Assembly: GCA_036245525.1 (NCBI GenBank)
Contig: BTPG01000001.1
Location: 178,775,958 to 178,839,957, forward strand
Origin: Semisulcospira habei
Taxonomy: Eukaryota > Mollusca > Gastropoda > Semisulcospiridae
Length of the DNA stretch: 64,000 nucleotides
Direction: 5' to 3'
The notes beneath the pieces were generated by a model that saw only the letters and a list, made by a program, of their open reading frames with translations, was not told where the DNA came from and searched no databases. Below are positions 36,980 through 47,068 of the stretch, one piece after another. Position 1 is the first letter of the stretch. Each line of letters opens with the position of its first letter. The translations under genes and the position numbers were made by a program.

Positions 36980-39900
36980 GTCGTCAATTAATTCATCAAC
37001 CAGTTCATCACAAATGTCTTCAGATAATTTGAGCCTGTAATGACCTGGTGCATAAGCTTTTTCCTTACTGTGAAACACTCTTTTCGTGTCTCCAACTGCC
37101 AGTGACTTTTTGTGTGTTTGGATCATTTCAAGATTATGTTTATTTGATCTCAGTGACTTGTTTGGATAATCAGGCATCAATGCACCATCTAACACTTGCT
37201 TGTAATGTTCATGACGTATGTCTTTATTTTTTATTGCTGTTTTTTTAATTCCTTTGGCTTTGGACTGACTACCCTTCTGGTGCAGTATAGAATACATTTT
37301 GGATCTCAGTCCAACATACTCAACTATTGGCACACCATTTAGTTCATCCTTAAACTTCCCAGGCACTTTTTTGTTTTGTGTGCTAAACAGTGGATGATCT
37401 TTAGGATAGTCAGATGTGTCATACATGTGTAACTCTGTTTTCATGTCTTCATAAAAGTCTTCAGTACACACATCAATGATCATAGAGTCAGTGTCAGTGT
37501 ATAACAATCGACACTCAGGATACTTTGGTTTGAAGTAATCATAATAAAATTCAAGCATCAACAGTTTTGACAACTCAAGAATTGCCATACCAATGAATAC
37601 TGGCTTGTCCAGTTTAACAATCTTTTTTTTGAGTGACACTGCATACAATGATGAATGAAACTCTTTGTACCCCGTGTACTGTGGCTTACCTGTAAGTTTA
37701 ATTGCACCCAATTCAGTTGTGACCAGTCTCACATCTTTGCGGTGATGAGGATTTTCCATTGTCTTGCCAAAACAGGCATTGTTCATAAGCTTAAAGAAGT
37801 CTTTGTCAAATGCAGTATTGCCGTCTCTGACACGGAGGGTTGTGTTCTTCATTATGTAATCTTTCATGAAAGCACTCTGATCAAATTGAATTCCTCTGTG
37901 AACTTTCTTTAGTACTAACCCGTGTCTGATGTAAAACTGCAACAAGCGGTAGTGACAAACATAATTGAATTTGTCATTCAAATTTGGTACAAGTTTAGTG
38001 TCTTCTTTTTTCCCTGTCATACTCATTTTCTCAACAGCTAAGGGATAATCATTATGGTAATTATGTAGATGGTGTGGGTACTCCAGGTCGACTTCAAAGA
38101 TCCAACCCTTTGCATCGTTTCGGTCAAGATTCATAATATTGTTAATTAACCCTGACTCTGTTACATCATACTGTGACAAATCATACAGACAAAAGTTTTT
38201 CAAGGGCAATAATTCACACATTGCCCAGCCATACAAATTGTTAGCGTCTACATAGGTAATGAATGACCTTGACCTTGAGGGGTCAAAACCCTGGTCAAGG
38301 TCATCAAGATATTTATTGTTGGCTCTGGCGTAGTTATTTGCTGCAATACTAATGCCTCCTCTCAATCCACGTTCCACCATTTCACCCATCGTACGATCAG
38401 ACAACAGGTCTATAGATATCTTACTGGATTTCAAAAATGCATCCCATGTCATGCCAGGACTAGTTATGTAACAAGCAGGGTCAAGCTTGTAGTGCAATAG
38501 ACCCTTTTCACGGTAACTTTCAAATACGTCTGCTAGTAAGCAAACGTCAGCTTTCAAGTACTGGTCATGGTAGTCACCGATCGTTTGACACCCTAATTTA
38601 CCCCACGCATCAAGTGCATGTTGGTATTCAGAGTCAGAAATACCTTTTCCAGTTAGTGTAGAATAAAATTTCTCTTTTGGTGGCAGTCTTGTTTCTTCAA
38701 ACACAACCCAGTGATCAATGTACTCATATGGATAAACACCTTTCTTAATCAAGTCTGGTTCAAAATATTTACTCGTTATTGGATACTCAGTCAGTCCTTC
38801 TGCCAAACTAGCAAGACCTAAAGACAAATGTTGCATGGAGTCATAAAATGCTAATTTATCTAACCTAAAAGTTAAGTATTTCTCAGTTGTCTGGGCAATG
38901 CAACTTATGTTTTTGTACGACTCGTCTACAGCCTGCATGATAATGTGTGAATCATACCCTTTGAGATTGTGGAAAAAGATTGGTAACTTATATGTCTTTG
39001 GATCTGTTTTTAATAACAAGTTACAATTGTTATGAGCAGCGCCTCTGTAACGCCCACTTATGTGATCGTGGTCACGAACTTTGTCACCACCTAAAGGCTG
39101 TTCACAAATCCAACACTTCTATGATGTATCAAATTTTAGTTTGTCTTCTTCTGTCATCATCAAAGGCATCTGGCTTGTTGTGAGATACTGTACTACCTGA
39201 CTATACAGATGTCTCATTTCTGTTAAAAACAGACATGCTGCATTTTCACCTCTGTAGATAACAGGCTCTGAATGAAGACCGTCTGACCTAACAAGAATGT
39301 ATCCAAAAGAACACACCACTTGGTCACTTCGTTTTATAGTCTTTGGTAATGATTCTGGAACAGGACCTTCATACGGAACAACTAGTGATTCAAAATCAGC
39401 ATACACTACAAACGGCAACTTTTGCTGATTCCCATAGTTCTTAAAATACACTTGACTGCCAGGATCTGGGTACTTAAGTACAGTCTGTATATCATCAGGT
39501 GACCTGCAGTGTAAAACATGTTTGTGTGCCACTGCAATAGAAGAGAATCTTTGTAAACATTTTTTACAAACTTCCTGTTTCCCATTGTGTTTTGTTGTAT
39601 GTCCATGAATTAGACGTGACATATTTCTGATAATTGTGTAGTGGAAGTTATTGTCATCGCCTATTAGCAACATGTCAACATGTCTATCTTCTGACTGTCC
39701 GTAGGTTGGGGCAATTGGGGATACTCTAATTGGCTGTAACTTGTTCTCAGATTCATTATCCCACACATACACATTTACAGATATACCAGGATTTAGTTTT
39801 TCAAACAAATCTATGTCCTCTATTTTAACAGGGAACTCAATGCCACTAAAATCGAGTTCATTTACAAATTTGGTGTAGTTAGATACACGTTCAGGTTTTG

Positions 39901-40426
39901 ATTTTACAAAGTGTAATTTAGCAAGCACACACCACATGAAACAATAGTTGTCATTGTTCTGTATGTTGACGACAGCCTTTTTGTTTGCAACCTCTGTTGG
40001 CAGTGGCAACCATGATTTACCTAATATAGGATGATACCTAGACTGCTTTAGTTGTAGTTCATGTACATGTCCTTCGTGCCAGCCAGACCCCTTCATTTTT
40101 GCACTGTCAATCGCCTGGAGAAAGTCTGGTAATAGTCTGTCTCTAAACACGTTCTCCAATTCTCTTCTTGTGTTAACAGTGTGTTGTCTTGTTGATATAT
40201 ACGATACAATTACCTCACCGCCCATTCTAGTGAATTCGATTTTTGCAACAATCTGAATCTTAACACTGCCTGTGATAAGATTTTGTTGTATGACAGAAAA
40301 AGAGTTTTCTATTGATTCATAAACATTATTAGTATTGGTTATGGGTAAGTTTGTTGTGTGAAACACGTTTCTTAAACTAGATGAGCCAGGGTTTGATGAG
40401 CCAGGGCTTTGTGAATTGTCCGTCAT
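36935..40426 (-). pseudogene. Protein-primed family B DNA polymerase (Polinton PolB) with one in-frame TAG
   Basis: One reading frame of 1163 codons interrupted only by TAG at 39119-39121 (codon 436). Seen in order: an NNDNYCFMWC segment near 160; a cysteine/histidine cluster CKKC...HKHVLHC near 287-305; Exo I as ADFES near 344; the stop; a treble-clef-like CxxC...DHDH...HNNCN segment near 437-465; FHNLKGYDS (Exo II region) near 485-493; YLKADVCLLAD (Exo III) near 623-633; motif A DANNLYG near 727; motif B KLMNNACFGK near 879-888; and motif C YTDTDS near 976-981. These identify DNA_pol_B_2, the protein-primed replicative polymerase with proofreading. All catalytic motifs are intact, so the stop looks recent. 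The ATG is immediately preceded by AATAAAA. The 115-aa gene lies 42 bp upstream. Confidence 0.92.
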
Positions 40427-40433
40427 TTTTATT
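40424..40433 (-). promoter_or_regulatory. AATAAAA motif abutting the PolB start codon
   Basis: On the minus strand AATAAAA touches the ATG. The same A/T motif directly precedes the start codons of the 115-aa gene, the capsid gene and others on both strands. It may be a late-promoter-like element, a polyadenylation signal of the upstream gene, or both. Confidence 0.45.
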
Positions 40434-40468
40434 TGACCGACAAAATAATAAAATAAAAAATATTAACG

Positions 40469-40816
40469 TTAACTCTGCTGACTCACCTTGTGTAATACCA
40501 CTTTATTAATTGTAACACTGTCAATATAAACATTTAGTTTGCGTAGTTGTTTAAATATGCTATAACAAACTTCCCCTAACCAACCATAGTTGGTATCATC
40601 AACTTTAAAAGTAGGTGTCTTTAAATCAACTGTCATGTGCTCCACATCTGGATGCTCATCGACATAATCCAAAGTCACACTATATGTAACATATATTTCT
40701 GATGGTGCTGAAAGGCTTATGTAAGTCTGTTTGGGTGATATTAAGTCAGTAAAGTGCATAACATCTTTGAAAAGGTGTGAGATATCAAGCACTTGTATGA
40801 TTTGTCCGTCTGTCAT
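40469..40816 (-). CDS. Polinton 115-aa protein of unknown function, copy 1
   Basis: An intact ORF from ATG 40816 preceded by TTTGTCCAATAAAA. It is predicted to be rich in beta-strands (YISLSAPSEIYVTYSVTLDYV near residues 32-52). It has no transmembrane segment and no motif I can name. A near-identical gene lies at 44736-45083, also immediately upstream of a polymerase gene, so the pairing with PolB is conserved. Function is unknown; with its neighbour it could act in replication or capsid assembly, but nothing visible supports one over the other. Confidence 0.72.
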   Translation of the reverse strand: MTDGQIIQVLDISHLFKDVMHFTDLISPKQTYISLSAPSEIYVTYSVTLDYVDEHPDVEHMTVDLKTPTFKVDDTNYGWLGEVCYSIFKQLRKLNVYIDSVTINKVVLHKVSQQS

Positions 40817-40939
40817 TTTTATTGGACAAACAAATGTATAAATTGTTATCAAGCAGAATCATGTTTCTAGGAAATTACACTGAACAGTAACCTTTTACGT
40901 TTGCACCATTCAGCATGTATTTCCTGCTTATGGTCAATG

Positions 40940-41005
40940 ACATAAGGTACGTAATCACTTGGAAAGATTCAACCACTATACAGATTTGTCTCCCATAGAC
41001 TATAT
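40940..41005 (+). repeat. Dispersed host repeat with imperfect palindrome (copy 1)
   Basis: Contains CAACCACTATACAG...TTGTCTCCCATAGAC, which recurs at 63217-63251, there as a better palindrome (GAGACAAC...GTTGTCTC). It directly follows the broken right end of the left Polinton part, marking the return to host DNA. Confidence 0.55.
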
Positions 41006-41293
41006 GTGACTATATGTTTGCAATGGAGTATTCATTGAGGATATTGTTCCGGCTGTGACAGTGTACAGTGTTTGTGTGCCAGGTATGTACATTTGTTGGC
41101 TTAGCTCAGTGTCATGTCTCGTGTTTGTGTGTGTCATTGGATTATGCAGAGATTCAGAAATCTTTACAGTTGACTCAAACCCAATAAAAACAGTGGCTCT
41201 TGAGAATCTCGCCATGCTCATAAGAATCTGTGATCGAGTGGGCTACATGTGAGAACATGTTCTGTGTGTTTGTGTATACATGTTCTGTGTATT

Positions 41294-41382
41294 TGTGTGT
41301 GTGTGTGTGTGTGTATCAGTGCATGTGTCAGTGTGTGTGTCAGTGCGTGCGTGTGTTTGTCTGTGTGTCAGTGTGTGTGTGT
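41294..41382 (+). repeat. (GT)n microsatellite with interruptions
   Basis: A pure GT run at about 41294-41314, followed by interrupted GT units with TCAGT and GCGT variants to about 41382. Confidence 0.9.
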
Positions 41383-41536
41383 TACCTACCAACCTCTAAC
41401 AAAACCTGTTTGGCTCAAATAGCATGTTTTCAAAGTGATAGTTGACACACACATGGCACTGGAATTGAAACCTGGCTGGGAGCTGAAAAGCAAATAACAC
41501 GCTACGCTGGCAAACAAAACCTGTTCGCCCAGACAG

Positions 41537-41583
41537 GGGTGGGGTAATGGGTGGTGGGGTAATGGGCGGTGGGGTAATGGGTG
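41537..41583 (+). repeat. G-rich minisatellite, three 17-bp units
   Basis: Three copies of GGTGGGGTAATGGGYG. The runs of three or four G could form a G-quadruplex on the plus strand. Confidence 0.75.
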
Positions 41584-41609
41584 GCCCGGTATGTCCCATT
41601 GTGTGAAAA

Positions 41610-41759
41610 GTGCGTGTGTGCGTGCGTGCGTGCATGTGTGCGTGCGTGTGTGTGTGCGTGCGTGTGTGCATGTGTGCATGCGTGCGCGTGCGTGTGCGCG
41701 TGTGTGCGTGCATGTGTGTGCGCGTGCGCGCGTGCGCGTGCGTGCGTGCGCGTGTGTGT
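41610..41759. repeat. 150-bp uninterrupted alternating purine-pyrimidine tract
   Basis: Every step from 41610 to 41759 alternates purine and pyrimidine, made of GT, GC and a few CA dinucleotides with many GCGC and GCGTGC stretches. This is a strong Z-DNA-forming composition. Confidence 0.9.
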
Positions 41760-42124
41760 TCGCCTGCGCGATTACATGGCATGCGTGTGACTGAGGGCTC
41801 TTGCAACTTCTCGCCGCAACTGAAAATCAACAACACACATACAGAAACCCCCAGCTCACAAAACTTGCTCGACAAGTCTGGTCGGGTAGCATAAGACTCG
41901 TCAGGCCTGTTACTCATTTAGTTATTCATAGCATTTTGGAAAGACCAAGATCGATTTTAGGATCAGGTATGGCCGGATCGGTCTTATTCTTGCCAGTTAG
42001 TGTTCAAAATGACCGGTTGTTTTTGTTATAATTTATTCATTGGACCATTAGCCGGTTGAGACGTCAGCTCTGTAAACCGGTAAGTTGTGTATGCGTGTCT
42101 GTGTTGTTTGAGTGATAGTGTGTC

Positions 42125-42155
42125 TGTGTGTGCGTGTGTGTGTGTGTGTGTGTGT
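42125..42155 (+). repeat. (GT)n microsatellite
   Basis: About 31 bp of TG repeats with one GC interruption. A related, more mixed tract with TACG and GT units lies at about 42553-42615. Confidence 0.88.
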
Positions 42156-42318
42156 TTAAAAGTTCACTTGGTCCCTACTTGATCAGAGTGTTGGTTATAT
42201 TAAATCGATCTATGTAAGCAGGTAATTGCTTTTTCTAAGTGCACTCCGATCGTGTGTTCTTTTCAAGCACAGATAAGTCAGTAGCAACAGACGGCGCGCG
42301 CGTACATAGAAACGCCGA

Positions 42319-42370
42319 GGCTTTTGTCCACGTATGGGTTGATTCAAAGCGCCGTGTACGTGAATGCACT
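42319..42370 (+). repeat. Pair of related 50-bp segments
   Basis: GGCTTTTGTCCACGTATGGG followed by a TTGATTCAAA segment and GTGTACGTG recurs at 42464-42515 as GGCTTTTGTCCACGCATGGG with a CTGATTCAAA segment and GTGTACCTG. This is probably an old local duplication of about 145 bp or two pieces of a dispersed repeat. Confidence 0.6.
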
Positions 42371-43288
42371 TAGATCTTTGTAGATGTTATGAAAAGAAAT
42401 AACAAGCGTGCCCCCCAGGGCTGTCCCCTACCCACATCATAACAAGCCATTATGCTTGAAAAAGGCTTTTGTCCACGCATGGGCTGATTCAAAAAGTCGT
42501 GTACCTGTTTGCATTCATGTATTCAAGTCAGTATATGCGTGTTTATGTTAGTATGTACGTACGTGCGTGTGCATGTGCGTGTGTTTATGTGTGTGTGTGT
42601 GTGTGCGTCTGTGTGTAAGATATTACTTGTTAGTTTTCCAACTGGCTGTTTATAGTGCAGAGTATCAGTGACCACCGTTTTGATTTCTCGGGAACCAGTC
42701 ATGAGTATATATGAAGTCAACTTCACAAAGCTTTAGAGCCGGCTTATTCATAGAGTGTCAGGTCTCGCGGCGCGCTACTGTGCCAGCTGGCTTGCAACGC
42801 GTCGTGTCCTGCCTAAAGTGCTGGCGACGGGCTGTGTTTACGTACATAGTACCCCCACCCGGGTCTGCCCTGGGGGACTTGGGTGGGGTTAGGTACTTTT
42901 TAGTTCTCTGGGTCACCCTGGTCAGCCCCACAGGGTGAGTTTTTCTCTCTATTCTGGGGCATGTGTTTCTGTCTACCCGAGGTCCATTCACCTGTATTTG
43001 CCTTTTTAAAACTCTCCCTACTGTCTGCACTGCCTGTAGCTCTTGATATTGGATGTGTGTTGCCAAATGGTCTTAGCTTTGTTTAGGCCTCATGTGTTAG
43101 GTTTATTTAATGTATTTGACCGGCTGGTGACATACATTCAATGTTCTGTTTAGTTTTTTTTTTCACAAGCAGTGCAGGCACGTCCTGAGAAAGCCTTGCT
43201 GCTGTCGGGACGTTAAGCAATGTACAATCAATCAATGTACAATCAACGTACATAGTAGCATTGCGACATAAGTCATATGAGCTAATTA

Positions 43289-43531
43289 AGAGAGAGAGGA
43301 ACACTGAGTGGACTGAAGTATTATTAACACAATGACTGAGTTAACCCCTTAAGTATTATTTTTGATTTTCATAAAAATGTGGCTGTTTAAATAATAATGA
43401 TTTAGGGGTAACTTCCAATGGTATTTACTCTGTGCGGGGACATGAAAAATGAAGAGTCAAAAGGTTATAATTAAGGGGTTAACTCAGTCATTGTGTTAAT
43501 GCTGGTTCAGTCCACTCAGTATTCCTCTCTC
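43289..43531. mobile_element. MITE-like element with ~60-bp inverted repeats
   Basis: The ends are inverted repeats. Left 43289-43350 begins AGAGAGAGAGGAACACTGAG; the right end read backwards from 43531 begins GAGAGAGGAATACTGAG. Both continue through GTGGACTGA, TTAACACAATGACTGAG and TTAACCCCTTAA. The ends are flanked by TA on both sides (43287-43288 and 43532-43533), as for Tc1/mariner-type insertion. The internal 120 bp has no ORF. The right flank is PolB sequence (TAGATAACAGG); the left flank is not. Confidence 0.8.
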
Positions 43532-44699
43532 TAGATAACAGGTTCTGAATGCAAACCGTCTGACCTAACAATAATATATCCAAAAGAACACACCACTTGG
43601 TCACTCAACTTTACAGTCTTTGGTAATGACTCTGGAACAGGACCTTCATATGGAACAACTAGTGATTCAAAATCAGCATACACTACAAACGGCAGCTTTT
43701 GTTGATTCCCATAGTTCTTAAAATATACTTGACTACCAGGATCTGGATACTTAAGTACAGTTTGTATGTCATCAGCCGACCTACAATGCAGGACGTGTTT
43801 ATGTGCTACTGAAATAGAGGAAAATCTTTGTAAACATTTCTTACACACTTCCTGTTTGCCATTGTGTTTTGTTGTATGCCCATGAATTAGACGTGACATA
43901 TTTCTGATAATTGTGTAATGGAAGTTATCATTATCACTGGCAGGGCCTATTAGCAACAAGTCAACATGCTTATCTTCTGACTGACCGTAGGTTGGAGCAA
44001 GTGGTGATACTCTAATGGGTTGTAACTTGTCAACAGACTCATTATCCCACACAAACACATTTACAGATATACCAGGATTTAGTTTTTCAAACAAGTCTAT
44101 GTCTTCTATTTTAACAGGGAACTCAATGCCACTAAAGTTGAGTTCATTTACAAATTTAAAGTAGTTAGATACACGTTCAGGCTTTGACTTTATAAAGTGT
44201 AGTTTAGCAAGCACACACCACATGTAACAATAGTTGTCATTGTTCTGTATGTTAACAACAGCCTTTTTGTTTGCAACTCTGTTGGCAGTGGCAACCATGA
44301 TTTACCTAATATAGGATGATACCTTGACTGCTTTAATTGTAGTTCATGTACATGTCCTTCGTGCCAACCAGACCCCTTCATTTTTGCACTGTCAATTGCT
44401 TGGAGGAAGTCTGGTAATAGTCTGTCTCTAAACACGTTCTCCAATTCCCTTCTTGTGTTAACTGTGTGTTGTCTTGTTGATATATATGATACAATCACTT
44501 CACTGTCTACTCTAGTAAATTCTATTTTAGCAACAATCTGTATCTTCACACTGCCTGTACGAAGATTATCTTGTATGACAGAAAAAGAGTTTTCTATTGA
44601 TTCATAGACATTATTAGTATTGGATACAGGCAAGTCTGTTGTATAAAACACGTTTCTTAAACCAGATGGACCTGATGAGCTTTGAACATTGTCCGTCAT
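43532..44699 (-). pseudogene. PolB N-terminal fragment, frameshifted and truncated
   Basis: Corresponds to about the first 390 residues of the polymerase at 36935-40426. It starts at ATG 44699, again preceded by AATAAAA. It is broken by loss of one C near 44277 (copy 1 reads GCAACCTCTG, this copy GCAACTCTG), so translation splits into two frames. It ends at 43532, where the MITE begins. The Exo I motif ADFES is retained near the truncated end. No polymerase motifs remain, so this copy cannot encode an active enzyme. Confidence 0.9.
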
Positions 44700-44735
44700 T
44701 TTTATTTGTCCGACAAAATAATAAATGAAAAAATA

Positions 44736-45083
44736 TTACCGCTGGCTCACCTTGTGTAATACCACTTTATTAACTGTAACACTGTTAATATAAACATTTA
44801 GTTTACGTAGTTGTTTAAATATGCTATAACAAACTTCTCCTAACCAACCATAGTTGGTATCATTAACTTTAAAGGTAGGTGTCTTTAAATCAACTGTCAT
44901 GCACTCCACATCTGGATGCTCATCGACATAATCCAAAGTCACACTATATGTAGCATATATTTCCGATGGTGCTGAAAGGCTTATGTAAGTCTGTTTGGGT
45001 GATGTTATTAAGTCAGTAAAGTGCATAACATCTTTGAAGCAGTGTGAGATATCAATCACTTGTATGATTTGTCCGTCTGTCAT
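44736..45083 (-). CDS. Polinton 115-aa protein of unknown function, copy 2
   Basis: An intact ORF, very similar to copy 1 at 40469-40816. It has one extra residue near position 27, about ten substitutions, and a slightly different C-terminus. It begins 27 bp after the ATPase stop on the same strand and ends 36 bp before the PolB ATG, so ATPase, this gene and PolB form a compact same-strand cluster here. Preservation of the frame in both copies argues that it is a real protein. Confidence 0.72.
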   Translation of the reverse strand: MTDGQIIQVIDISHCFKDVMHFTDLITSPKQTYISLSAPSEIYATYSVTLDYVDEHPDVECMTVDLKTPTFKVNDTNYGWLGEVCYSIFKQLRKLNVYINSVTVNKVVLHKVSQR

Positions 45084-45110
45084 TTTTTATTGGACAAACA
45101 AATGTATAAA

Positions 45111-45722
45111 TTAATTTACTAACCCATACCCTGTGGGCTGATCTGTCTTTAAAATCAGCTTTAGATGCTTAGTTGATTTCAGTTTATTTTTTACATCATC
45201 CCGTTCATGCTTATTTGGGTTGACGTCGTTCTCTCTGAGACAGTCTTCAAAGCTGTCACGATCCTTACAGTAAAACAAACAGATAAACTTTAACTGTTCT
45301 CGAAAATCTTTCAGTACAGCATTATATTTCTGAGTGAGAAACCATACACTGACGTTTGCATGTCTACCACTGAAAGCAAGTTCTGCTAATGTGTTTCTCT
45401 TCTTGACAATGTCTTTCTCTGCTGAGCAGTCATCAACAATAAACAATGTTGACTGTCCTTCAAATTGCTTGTAAAAATATTGTAGGTAGTCATTCAGTTT
45501 TTTCTCAGGGTCAACTAAGTAAATGTTGTTGTCAGTCCAAATGAATAAACGGTTGTGATAAGCTTTGTTGTGTTTAATAGTAGGACAAAATATTACAATG
45601 TTTTCAAAGTGGTGTATGTATCTTGTTTGTAATAGGTTAAGAACAAATTCAGTTTTCCCACACCCTGTGGCACCACAAAACAATCCACAGTGTGGGTCAA
45701 GGGTCATCAAGCTCCGGTTCAT
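45111..45722 (-). CDS. Polinton genome-packaging ATPase, copy 2
   Basis: Same 203-residue P-loop ATPase as at 33737-34348, intact, with Walker A GATGCGKT near residues 17-24 and Walker B ending VDD near 97. The seven differences are V16C, D29N, E79D, P91S and later I/F, I/N and E/G changes; none hits the P-loop core. The start chosen is ATG 45722, preceded by TATTAAA, 19 bp after the capsid stop codon. The gene lies between the capsid gene and the 115-aa gene, whereas copy 1 is followed by the 177-aa gene. That is the order conflict discussed in the findings. Confidence 0.9.
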   Translation of the reverse strand: MNRSLMTLDPHCGLFCGATGCGKTEFVLNLLQTRYIHHFENIVIFCPTIKHNKAYHNRLFIWTDNNIYLVDPEKKLNDYLQYFYKQFEGQSTLFIVDDCSAEKDIVKKRNTLAELAFSGRHANVSVWFLTQKYNAVLKDFREQLKFICLFYCKDRDSFEDCLRENDVNPNKHERDDVKNKLKSTKHLKLILKTDQPTGYGLVN

Positions 45723-45741
45723 TTTAATACACAATATAATT

Positions 45742-47028
45742 TTAATATATGTGTCCACTCAGTCTGCTTTCTGCAATATTGAGTTGTGCATCATAAATCA
45801 AATACAAATATATGTTTATGGCTGCAGCAGTTTCAACCTTCTTTTGTATCTGAATTGTTATTCCATCACTGCCGTTCTCAACAGTTCGACCTGACCCATG
45901 AAGGTAATCATCATCTGTACTACGAAGGTCTAGCCAAAGAGCATACTTATTTGTAAGGTATTGACCAATCCTTACGTCATACAGATGTAAATCTTTGCAC
46001 GCAATGTTTGCAGGTTTATCTCTAATCCTTCCACCCGCAAAAAACTTTGTAATCTCATCGTAGTGTTGATAAGGTAACAAACCTGAAGCGTACACTTGAT
46101 TAGGACGGCCTTTGATTGTACAAGACAAATGTGCAATCTTTGGATTGTAGAATTTTTCTGAATCTCTTTTGTATGGGCCTGCTGGTTCAACAAACAACAT
46201 AAGAATACCTTTCAGTGACCTGGCAGGTGTGTTCAGATTTATATTCCACATTGGGTCACTCTTGTCTTTGGGTATTAAACTATGTCTAATCACACGGTCA
46301 TAATAAATTGGAAGTCTTGACTGGTATTGATTTTGAATGAGTCTAGCTAGTTCAGTGTGTGTGACAATTTCATATTCCAAAGAAATGTTAGAGATCTTAT
46401 ATGTTGCATTGAGATCAGATGATTTTATAATTCTGGAGTAGTCATTGAAAGTTAGTTCAAAACTCAGACGGTCATTCAGTGCTCTTTGGTAATAAGGTAA
46501 ATGTGCTGTTAGGATTTCAAACTCAAGTGGAATGAAAAATCTGGTTCCATATGTTTCAGCTATAATAACTTCCTTGGCTACCCCAGTAGTTACTTTATCT
46601 CCGGCATCGATTCGAAGTTTACCAACATTATCTGTCTGTATGCATTGATAAATACGATCTTCTCGTTCTTCTCTTGTGAGCCACAAATCTTTGTAACAGT
46701 AAAACACATCAGCATCGTCAAGACTAAACACTTCCTGTCCTTCAAGTTTTACTTTAATAGTTCTAACAATTGCTCTACCAAGATTGTTAACTAGTGTTCT
46801 GTTTATGTCTGTGTCTGATGATAGTTCAATATTAAATGCAAGGCGCGCAGTACCAGGAACAATAACGTCACTGGGACCTAAATTTGGAAACTTGACTGTA
46901 AGTGTTTGATTCTGATCTATGGTACTTGGATTGTTAGTGATGACAATTGATTGTCTAATGCCCTTAACACCAAGAGGCTCACGTAGTTTTCTGTATGGGT
47001 CTAACTTTGATCCGTAAGACTGTGTCAT
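45742..47028 (-). CDS. Polinton major capsid protein (double jelly-roll type), full length
   Basis: An intact 428-aa ORF. I recognise it as the capsid protein family of cnidarian and mollusc Polinton-like elements from its overall pattern: an N-terminal segment with NNPSTIDQNQ and FPNLGPSDVIVPGTARL near residues 32-58, ANQ-free beta-rich blocks, RALNDRLSFELTFNDY near 180-196, RVIRHSLIPKDKSDPMW near 240-256, a DLHLYDVRIGQYLTNKYALW segment near 345-365, and a C-terminal YLYLIYDAQLNI strand. It is expected to form trimeric capsomers of an icosahedral particle. The ATG at 47028 is immediately preceded by AATAAAA; an in-frame ATG five codons upstream is less likely. The next gene (47069) diverges from it with a 40-bp shared upstream region. 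It is shorter than hexon-like Polinton capsid proteins. Confidence 0.83.
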   Translation of the reverse strand: MTQSYGSKLDPYRKLREPLGVKGIRQSIVITNNPSTIDQNQTLTVKFPNLGPSDVIVPGTARLAFNIELSSDTDINRTLVNNLGRAIVRTIKVKLEGQEVFSLDDADVFYCYKDLWLTREEREDRIYQCIQTDNVGKLRIDAGDKVTTGVAKEVIIAETYGTRFFIPLEFEILTAHLPYYQRALNDRLSFELTFNDYSRIIKSSDLNATYKISNISLEYEIVTHTELARLIQNQYQSRLPIYYDRVIRHSLIPKDKSDPMWNINLNTPARSLKGILMLFVEPAGPYKRDSEKFYNPKIAHLSCTIKGRPNQVYASGLLPYQHYDEITKFFAGGRIRDKPANIACKDLHLYDVRIGQYLTNKYALWLDLRSTDDDYLHGSGRTVENGSDGITIQIQKKVETAAAINIYLYLIYDAQLNIAESRLSGHIY

Positions 47029-47037
47029 TTTTATTAT
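47026..47037 (-). promoter_or_regulatory. ATAATAAAA motif abutting the capsid start codon
   Basis: Same A/T motif as before the PolB and 115-aa genes. It lies in the short divergent intergenic region 47029-47068, which must hold the control signals of both the capsid gene and the gene at 47069. Confidence 0.4.
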
Positions 47038-47068
47038 GCACAATAAAAAATAATAAATTAATAAAACA

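Larger units (their letters stand above)
33645..40848 (+). mobile_element. Polinton/Maverick-type element, left fragment
   Basis: A contiguous block of virus-like genes: capsid tail, packaging ATPase, four small genes, DDE integrase, and on the other strand PolB and a 115-aa gene. Integrase plus protein-primed PolB plus FtsK/HerA-type ATPase plus capsid protein is the hallmark of Polintons/Mavericks. Both ends are broken. The left end is joined to satellite inside the capsid gene. The right end stops being similar to the second copy at the TGTATAAATT sequence (about 40838-40848), just upstream of the 115-aa gene. No terminal inverted repeat or target duplication was found at either end. Confidence 0.9.
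40849..43288. other. Microsatellite-rich host DNA between the two Polinton parts
   Basis: No gene is supported. The interval holds a dispersed host repeat near 40940-41005, long GT/GC tracts, a G-rich minisatellite, a pair of related 50-bp segments, and near 43190-43245 a sequence resembling a SINE or LINE tail (CGGGACGTTAAGC followed by AATCAATCAATG). Long ORFs at 41396-41917 on both strands are low-complexity translations of the GT/GC tract. Confidence 0.75.

Noticed and set aside
39119..39121. Treating the PolB stop as evidence for recoding (stop-codon reassignment or programmed readthrough)
   Set aside because: Other genes of the same element carry TAA and TGA stops and frameshifts, so ordinary decay is the simpler explanation.
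37048..39183. Plus-strand ORFs inside the polymerase gene
   Set aside because: Antisense shadows of PolB; no domain and no appropriate start context.
41396..41917. 173-aa His/Thr/Arg-rich and Cys/Val/Arg-rich ORFs on both strands
   Set aside because: They are translations of the alternating GT/GC tract; low complexity in all frames.
43190..43245. A complete SINE ending in CGGGACGTTAAGC and AATC repeats
   Set aside because: Only the tail-like part is recognisable; no tRNA-like head with A and B boxes is found upstream, so it is mentioned only as a possible fragment.
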